A stretch of DNA of 25,892 nucleotides from Zygnema cylindricum (taxonomy: Eukaryota > Streptophyta > Zygnematophyceae > Zygnematales > Zygnemataceae): the NCBI GenBank assembly GCA_037447655.1, contig JBBHKE010001022.1, positions 200,001 to 225,892 on the forward strand. The letters are read 5' to 3'. The translations under genes were made by a program, and so were the position numbers. The notes beneath the pieces are model-generated. The model had not been told where the DNA came from. It saw only the letters and a program-made list of their open reading frames with translations, and ran no database searches. Of the stretch, positions 19,340 to 25,892 are shown in pieces (position 1 is the stretch's first letter; each line of letters begins with the position of its first letter).

Positions 19340-20232
19340 CGTGTACGGACCGCCTGTACGGATGTTTTGTACGAACGTACGGAAAGTACGGGTGTAAATT
19401 GTACAGACAGACAGTATGTTCGGATTTTTTATAAAAAAATACACGTTTCAACGCATATCGTAATTAGAGTTCTCTATGCTATTTCAGTCACCCCAAATTT
19501 TGGCATTATCACTATAAATAGAGTAATTTAATCTAAGTATTCTTTACGTTATTTAAGGTACATTTTGAATGAGCGTTAATGATATCTCTAATACAGTTTT
19601 TTTTTAAATAGTGTGGCGTACGGTCGGTGTCTGGCGCTGCAAAACTGTACTTTATTAAGTAAAAAAGTACAAATAATGATTTAGTACAGGCATCATTTAT
19701 TTGTGTTTAACAAAAAGTGTAATGCAAACGTCATAATGACGTGAAACTGTACGTTTTGTCAGAATCTGTACTTGTACTTAGAGTTAAATTCCTTTTTGAA
19801 AAAGTTTGATCACACAAATTAGAGTTCATAACTCTATTTTTTTTTTCTATTTTTACTCTTATTTTTTCTTTACTCTAATTATGATTCGCGGTGAAATTTA
19901 TTTCCGCGGTATGCACGGATATACTTTAATCATTTAATGTGTCGTGTTGTATTTCATTCTAATTATTATTTTTTTAGTTTTTCGTACTATTATTATATAA
20001 TAAGTCAAAGTCAGTCAACGTATTTTAATAAATACCAAATTTCGAATAATGCATGCGCATATGCATTCTTTTTCAAAATACTTTACCGTGCGCATAGTAC
20101 GAATGAAATATCCATGCAAAAATACAAAACCTTAAGATTCGACAACCTTTTGGATTGATGAACCACGGGGAATGAATCCAACCGTTAATTAAGCGCCCTA
20201 TTGGAGCATGTCACGTGTTTGTATATCGATAG
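19340..20232. other. Stretch with no recognised feature
   Basis: AT-rich. Starts with a cluster of cgtacgg and gtac-containing strings (19340-19410), then plain AT-rich sequence with A and T runs. No gene or repeat family recognised. Confidence 0.5.
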
Positions 20233-21010
20233 CCTCTTACTGATAATTGGTATGTAATCTTTTTTGAATATATCGAAAGATAAAATATCGGAATAGATTT
20301 TTGATATATCATCCTAGAAAGCCAATAAAAATTATTGCGCTACGGTACAAACCGTAAAGTTGTACTGTTTAATTAGGACCACAATAAATCCCCCTTTCCC
20401 ACTCACCAGAGGTCGCAAACGGTTACCCGAATCCGTACCCGACCGTTACCCGACCGCTCGTGACGAATCCAGAACGGATTCGGGTGCAAAATTTTGGGGG
20501 CCTGCCGGATTTGGGCGAGTGATTCACAAAAAAATTAGGTACGGTCAGTAAAGCAAAAAACGAAAAAAAATGAAGGTTAAGTACTGTCCAGGCAATAGAG
20601 CATTATTATACTTTGTATTTATTATATCGTGGAAGGTATGAGACTATGATGGAGATGTAGCGTCAACAATGAACTCATTCAGGTACGGGCGGATACGAGT
20701 AGTCGCGGGAAATCGAGTTTCAATTAACTTTTATTTTTGTAAAAGTGTATATGGTAACAATTTAGGAGCGTGACGTAACCCGGTCAGGTAATGAGTGTTC
20801 AATTTTTTGAAAAAAACAACTTTTGTCGGTTTGGGGTATCTCAAATTTTGACTTGTGCGACGTCTGCCACTCACCCTTAGTACCCGGTTCATATCAGAAA
20901 TGACATTTAACTTTTCGTGGAGCGATATATCGTCCCACTCACCATTCGCCAACCGATATTATCGTATATCGGAATTATCGCGATGGAAAATTTACGAACA
21001 CATAACACTA
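20233..21010. mobile_element. Old TIR-type repeat, copy 2 (no nested insert)
   Basis: Runs parallel to 9851-11378 minus the nested element. It has about 110 extra bases near 20310-20415 (through cagaggtcgcaaacggttac). It ends cataacacta, like the MITE ends. It keeps an unsplit gtggaagg where copy 1 carries the 846-bp insert. Confidence 0.65.
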
Positions 21011-21044
21011 ATACAACGTAATGCAACCCGCCAGTCTCTACATC

Positions 21045-21115
21045 GAGCTAGTGGCACAGTGGTAGTGCGTTCGCAGCTGAGGTGAAAGGTCTTAGGTTTG
21101 AACCCTGGCAGGCTC
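21045..21115 (+). repeat. tRNA-like sequence (pseudo-tRNA with A and B boxes)
   Basis: Folds as a near-complete cloverleaf: acceptor GAGCTAG with AGGCTC (one mismatch, one wobble), D stem GCAC/GTGC, anticodon stem TTCGC/GTGAA, and T arm around TTAGG/CCTGG. It contains TGGCACAGTGG (A box) and GGTTTGAACCC (B box). The base before the would-be anticodon is G, not the invariant U, and it is followed by retroelement sequence. I therefore read it as a tRNA-derived module of a SINE or LTR, not a working tRNA gene. Confidence 0.55.
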
Positions 21116-21180
21116 AATTTTCCCAAGTGTGGAACATGCCCAATCCCGGATTTCTAGGAAATCTAACATGGTATCAAAGC
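21116..21180 (+). mobile_element. End of a foreign LTR with a tRNA-Met 3'-end primer site
   Basis: The stretch ends ggaaatctaaca followed by TGGTATCAAAGC (about 21169-21180), one mismatch from the standard plant initiator tRNA-Met primer site TGGTATCAGAGC. It then passes directly into copia integrase sequence (ggttggggcatg). A similar cttaaca/tggtatcaaa junction is at 25771-25790. Confidence 0.5.
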
Positions 21181-22466
21181 GGTTGGGGCATGTGCATTTT
21201 GATAGGCCGAGGGAAATGAAGAAGCTTGGTGTAGTAGAAGGCATTCTGTTTCGGGATAATAAAATGGTGGATGATTATAGTGGCTGTGCTCAAGGTAAGG
21301 CTCACAAACTCTCTTTCCCAAAGCTCCATGATTTGGTCCACACATATATTTGGGGACCCGCAAAAGTACCTTCGGTCGGAGGAAAGAGGTTTATGTTGAG
21401 AATAACCGATGACTGAGCTAGATACTCTAAAGTCTACTTCCTAAGAACAAAGTGTGAAACACCAACTTACTTTAAAGAATATAAAGCCTGGAGTGAGAAG
21501 TTGCATGTATCCCCCATTAAGAGAATAAGGAGTGATAATGGGGGAGAATATACCTCTAACCAGTTTGAGGAATACTTGAGAGATGAGGAAGTTTAGCACC
21601 AAAAAATTGCACCATATAACCTGGAACAAAATGGGGTAGCTGAGAGGTTGAACTGAACAATAGGAGATAGTGTATGCAGTATGATGGCCAAGTAGAAAAT
21701 AAGAAAGAGATTTTGGGTAGAAGCCATGAATTGTGCCAATAATATTGAGAATACAGTCCTTACCTTAGCCGTAAAAGGAATGACACCTTAGGTGAGATGG
21801 GTTAGAAGCAAACCAAATATCTCTTACCTAAAAGTATTCGGTAGCCAAGTTTACAATCTTGACACGGATAAGAAAAACTAGAAACTAGATGCTAAGAGAA
21901 AACCTGGATACTTTGTAGGATATGATGAAGATGTCAAGGGATATAAAGTCTATAACCTAGCAAAGAAAGATATCATTCTCGTCAAACACCTAGTTGTCAT
22001 GGATGAAGGAAAGTCATTTGACCCCTTCAAATATACCTAGAAGATAAGAATCAGATTTGAGTCCGAAAGTGAGGAGAACTTGGTCGATCCCGAAAAGGAC
22101 ATGAGTGAAACAGTGATTGCAGATTCAGAAGAGATTGAAGATACATGAGACTCACCTAAAACCTCACATATTCCTATGGACTTGAGGAGACAAAAGAGGA
22201 GGAACCGGAACCGGCTTCCTTAGATAGGGGAGTGGATGAGACAGTAAGGAGAAATCGAAGACTTCCCTCCATTCCAGCTTCACAGTTTGAGGGAGGGAGA
22301 AATAGCAGCAAAAGGAAACAGGAAAAACAGGCCGCTTATAAGGTTACTAACCTATCTCACCCATATGAGCCTCAATCGTACTCGGAGGCAATGAACAATC
22401 CGGAGAAAGACAAATGGATTAGCGCCATAAATGATGAGATGGCCTCCATCATGGAAGCAAATACTT
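21177..22466 (+). pseudogene. Copia integrase and linker remnant
   Basis: Reads LGHVHFDRPREMKKLGVVEG and further integrase blocks. The zinc-site CSGC has become YSGC, the catalytic HTD is HTY, and about nine residues before it are deleted. A TGA at 21414-21416 sits in the same codon column as the TAG of the young element. Further stops follow (for example near 21595, 21655 and 21790). The acidic linker is readable at 22232-22460. Confidence 0.88.
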
Positions 22467-22868
22467 CCTACAACCTGCCTGTAAGGAATAGATTTCATAA
22501 ACTCTCTCTCCTGTGGACTAATTTGATCATCTAAGATTATCACTCCTTCTACACTCCCATTACTTACTTTTTTCAAGTCCATGGGAGTGGTTCAACTGTT
22601 TTGCCTTTTCCATCTGGAATTTCTCAAATATGTTACCTATTGTTTCTTTCTGAGTAAGTCTAATGATCATTTTCCCTCTATCTCTCTTCATTTGAATTCC
22701 CAAAATATATATTGCATCCCCTAAATCCTTCTTGTCAAATCTGCTTCTAAGATCTTTCTTTAAATTATTAATCTTTTCCAAAGACTTACTTAACACCAAC
22801 ATATCATCCAAATAAATTGCAATAAAAATCACACCATTCTCATCCTTAAACATATACATAGAGTGGTC
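22467..22868 (-). pseudogene. Inverted reverse-transcriptase segment of the old copia element
   Basis: On the minus strand it reads MYMFKDENGVIFIAIYLDDM, then LVLSKSLEKINNLKKDLRSR and on to FMKSIPYRQVVGS. This corresponds to the young element's 17217-17625 in reverse. The catalytic motif is YLDD rather than YVDD. This block is missing from its normal place at 23279, so it has been moved and flipped, not duplicated, except for about 14 bp. Confidence 0.9.
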
Positions 22869-23279
22869 CTCCGGACAGAAAATTGTTTGGTTGTTAATAG
22901 GTGTTTAAATTAAAACTGAACCCGGATAATACCATTGAGCGATATAAGGCTCGGTTGGTAGAAAGGGGTTTACCCAAAAAGAGGGGATTGACTATGAGGA
23001 GACTTTTGCCCTGGTTGTTCGATTCCCATCAGTAAGGATTCTCCACAGTCTAACGGTAGCTGTAGACATGGAAATACACCTGTTGGATATTGGGACCGCC
23101 TTTCTCAATGGTGAGTTAGAAGAAGAATTTTTCAATTGGCAACCAGAAGGGTTCGTGGAGAAGAAGAACAGAGCAAGGTTTGCAGGCTCATAAATTCCTT
23201 ATATGGGTTGAAACAGGCTCCGCGACAATGGAATAAGAAACTAGATGAGTTTCTCACCGGTCTGGGATATATCCGGATA
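22868..23279 (+). pseudogene. Reverse-transcriptase N-terminal remnant of the old copia element
   Basis: Corresponds to the young element's 16797-17213: readable pieces of the KLNPDN...ERYKARLV block, then GIDYEE and YGLKQAPRQWNKKLDEFLTG in broken frames. Ends at atatccggat, where sequence jumps to the block homologous to 17607. Confidence 0.85.
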
Positions 23280-23946
23280 TAGGCAGGTTGTAGGAAGTCT
23301 AATATACTTTGTGAACTGTCCTAGGCCAGACATAGCGGCAACAAATGGAGTACTCATTAGGAGTCTTAATGATCCTAGAAAAAGAGAATGGGAGGCAGCC
23401 AAGAGAGTCATGAGATATCTAGTGGGAACCAAAGAGTTATGGTTGCATTTGGGAGGGCAGCACACTAATATCACTACATGGAGTGATGCTAGCTATAGGG
23501 ATGCACCTATGAGAAGATGCACTTCTGGGTATGTGTTATATGTGGGGGAAGGTGCTTGTTGTTAGAGCAACAAGCATCAAAAGGTGGTTGCTCAGTCTAC
23601 TAAGGAAGCTGAGTACATGGCCTCTTGTTCTGTTGTAAAAGAGTTGATGTGGATCAAGTCTTTGTTGCAAGAACTGGGGTATATGAAGGAGGGAGTGTAG
23701 GAATTGTTTTGTGATAATCAAGCTGCCATTGAAATTGCAGCTAATCCAAAACATCATTTGAAGGCTAAGCATATGGACATAAGATTGAGATTTGTGAGAG
23801 AAAAGGTTGAGAATAAGATTGTGAATCTTATATATAGATCTGGTAAGGAAATGGTGGCTAATATGATGACAAAACCAGTGCCTTCTCCCAAGTTAAAATA
23901 TTGCAGAGAAAAGTGTGGCCTAAAACTGAAGTTAAAGTTAGACTAG
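23279..23946 (+). pseudogene. RNase H remnant of the old copia element
   Basis: Reads YRQVVGSLIYFVNCPRPDIA, TTWSDASYRDAPMRRCTSGY, CDNQAAIEIAANPKHH and HMDIRLRFVREKVENKIVNL. It is broken by TAG at 23564-23566 (where the young copy has Trp) and at 23698-23700. The end of the frame and its stop at 23944-23946 are in the same place as in the young element. Confidence 0.88.
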
Positions 23947-23958
23947 AAATAAAGGGAG

Positions 23959-25011
23959 TGTTGAAATTACTAGATTTAAAAGGTATTTTCTAGGTCTAAA
24001 TAGATTAGTAATATAGGAAAAAGAAAATGGCGGACATTTGCCTCCACCTCCTCTCTCTAGCCACCATACTTGTTGTAGTCACTGAAGGATATAGAGGGGG
24101 TTGAGCCATCGCTGCCTTAGCTCCAGAGGCAGGACTAAAGAGTGACATAAGTCACTCTCAACAAAAGGAGAGGCAAGACTAAAGAGTGACATAAGTCACT
24201 CTCAACAAAAGGTTGAGTCTGGCAAGACTTGAACCTCCGACCGGCAGAGCGAGGCGTAACCGTCAGCTCTAACCAGTCTGTTGTAGAAGTACGTTACACT
24301 ACATGAGGTGAGATATTTATTTAAACGTTGTTTGGAGGATCTAGTACGATTAACGGAATTACGCATAGAATGCATAGAGATTTTTTAAATATACGGTACG
24401 ACAAGTCACACACGAAACTAATGAACCAGACATTTGTTTCGACGGCTAATACTGAAAGCCGGTTTGGATCCGACTGCGCGTATCATCGCCGAGATCGCGG
24501 AATTGTTGCTTTAGCGGTTTTGGAGTGTGACATGACCTGTCGCCACGTGGTGAGATAACATTGAGAGGCAGGAATCTCGGGGAGCATAAGGACGAGTGAG
24601 ACGAAGACCTGCGTCCATCCAATGGCCTTGCCGTACACAGGCCATACACAAAGTACATCGGTCGTAGTACCTTTTTGTACTCTACAGTCGTGTGATTAGT
24701 TCATATGTCAGTAGATAGGGGTTGTGAGAGGGGTTTAGGACTTGGGGAATTTAGTAGGTAGGCACCTCTCTCTCTTAGAGAGTAATTGTATAAAACTTGG
24801 CATCTTTGTCGCCTTCTAACTTATCAGGTAGTTGGCCGTTTTCAGTGATTTTTTTTGCTACGGACTCAAGAGAGTCCAGACTGCACATGGGTGTAATTGG
24901 ATTGTCAAATTGTCTGCTTAGGCAGCAGTGGTTGTGGGTGAAAGTGGGTTAGTTAAAAATTACCTAGAGGCTTATTAAATTCTGTAGTCCAATGGAGGAC
25001 ACAAAATTGCA
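23959..25011 (+). repeat. 3' LTR of the old copia element
   Basis: 1053 bp with the same ends (TGTTGA...TTGCA). It keeps the TATA box, the leader hairpin stem and the final ATG with six in-frame codons (MEDTKL against MEDTEL in the young LTR). It differs in its U3 insert: a tandem 47-bp duplication instead of the AT hairpin. Confidence 0.92.
24127..24213 (+). repeat. Tandem duplication with AGAGTGAC/GTCACTCT hairpin in the old LTR
   Basis: Two copies of a unit starting ggcaggactaaagagtgaca / ggcaagactaaagagtgaca and ending ctctcaacaaaagg. Each holds the inverted pair AGAGTGAC-ATAA-GTCACTCT. Its position in U3 suggests an enhancer-type repeat; TGAC cores are W-box/bZIP-like, but that is inference. 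Confidence 0.75.
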
Positions 25012-25253
25012 ATAATTATATAAACTTTCCATAAATAGTCCTATTCTACTTAATTAATTTTTTAATCATTTTGCTCAAATTGAATCCTTTTGATTATTAT
25101 AGTATGAAAAGGTTTGAAAATTCAAGATTCTCCCTACACCACCGGCTTAGAAAGACAAAATATAAGTACAACGCCCACTTATAGTAGCATAGATCTGTAA
25201 TTTATCAGTAGAGTACAAAACGGGTAATTTCCAAAAGCCACTTCTATACATTT

Positions 25254-25255
<2 letters not shown>

Positions 25256-25335
<80 letters not shown>
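25256..25335. repeat. (TA)40 dinucleotide microsatellite
   Basis: 80 bp of uninterrupted TA, likely polymorphic and able to extrude as a cruciform. Confidence 0.97.
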
Positions 25336-25338
<3 letters not shown>

Positions 25339-25589
25339 GAGCTCTAACTACATCGTGAGTCAATACCACCAATCATCAACTAAAAAAATAACCCAAAATA
25401 TATAAGAAAAATCTTGTCAGATTAAACATTTTACACCACGTTTACACCTTTTCATTAGGTTAAACCTAGTTTAACCATTTTACAAGTTTTAATACAACTA
25501 CTTATTGTTGCAATTAGCAAAACGAGTCGCTCAATAATAGAATGTGGATTCGCCCACACTTGATACTTAACAATATATACCAACGAGCT

Positions 25590-25892
25590 TGAACCCAGGG
25601 TGGTGGCGTAGACGTTATTGCATTAAAAGCTTCATATAAGATCCTAAGTTTAAGCCATACAAAATATAATATTTAGGGATTTTTAGGTATTTTTATAATA
25701 TTTTATGGTTTTTTAAGGTTTTTAAGGGTCCATAACACGTGATCCTCTCACATCAACTCCCATATCCAAAAATCTTAACATGGTATCAAATCCCACGGGG
25801 GTCCTAGATCTTGACCTGTTCTCTCTCCAATAGAGGGTTATTAGTTCCGATAAAAGAAAAAAGTAGTGGAGAGAGGAGAGAGAGGGGGAGAG
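25590..25892 (+). mobile_element. Probable end of another LTR with primer-binding site (cut by window edge)
   Basis: gaacccagggtggtggcgtagacg, then aagtttaagcc (weak A and B box-like strings), then cttaaca followed by TGGTATCAAA at 25781, matching the 3' end of initiator tRNA-Met for 9 of 10 bases. The LTR start and the internal region are not visible. 25012-25589 apart from the TA repeat shows nothing I recognise. Confidence 0.4.

Larger units (their letters stand above)
21177..25011 (+). mobile_element. Old, 5'-truncated and rearranged copia element with 3' LTR
   Basis: Homologous to the young element from its position 15467 onward, but with many stops, indels and an internal rearrangement. 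It begins inside the GAG-pre-integrase zinc site, so gag, protease and the 5' LTR are missing. It retains a polypurine tract and a 1053-bp 3' LTR. It is a related subfamily rather than a recent copy: the protein level is well conserved while the LTR has diverged in many places. Confidence 0.92.

Noticed and set aside
21045-21116. A functional tRNA gene
   Set aside because: The cloverleaf is imperfect, lacks U before the anticodon and is embedded in retroelement sequence; treated as a tRNA-derived module.

Overview
This window looks like nuclear, intergene-rich DNA of a land plant, probably a seed plant. It is AT-rich and full of microsatellites and transposon debris. Its one recognisable host gene is a plant-type universal stress protein (USP) gene with long introns, and it carries Ty1/copia elements with plant-like features. 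I cannot name the species. Nothing looks bacterial: there are no operons, Shine-Dalgarno sites or CRISPR arrays.

Layout. (1) 1-9300, minus strand: three coding exons of the USP gene (8780-8974, 5997-6287, 4367-4478), with matching reading phase and GT/AG borders. The last exon lies beyond the left edge. Intron 1 (6288-8779) holds a near-palindromic ACAGTATACTGTATAT satellite split by a 385-bp hAT-like MITE. Intron 2 holds a GAT/AAT microsatellite. Intron 3 is the most unusual part: it is built largely of degenerate ~200-bp repeats, each carrying a decayed copy of the 3' half of exon 3 plus its splice donor. (2) 9300-12890: no gene; a mosaic of TIR-type elements, including an 846-bp hAT-like element nested in an older repeat whose unoccupied relative lies at 20233-21010. 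(3) 12893-19339: a nearly intact 6437-bp Ty1/copia element with two 1047-bp LTRs differing at 12 positions and a perfect GTTTT target duplication. (4) 19340-21180: more repeat mosaic, a tRNA-like sequence and a foreign LTR end with a conventional primer-binding site. (5) 21177-25011: an old, 5'-truncated, rearranged relative of the same copia family with its own 3' LTR. (6) 25012-25892: an 80-bp TA microsatellite and, at the edge, the end of another LTR with its primer-binding site.

The most notable biology is in the copia element. The gag start codon lies inside the LTR. The sequence directly after the LTR does not match the 3' end of initiator tRNA-Met; instead its first 15 nt are complementary to the tRNA's anticodon arm. 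This is the half-tRNA priming arrangement known from Drosophila copia and yeast Ty5, and here the primer site lies within the gag reading frame. The element itself appears inactive: an in-frame stop lies in the integrase, the protease motif is altered and there is an upstream out-of-frame ATG. The old relative has a different stop at the same codon column.
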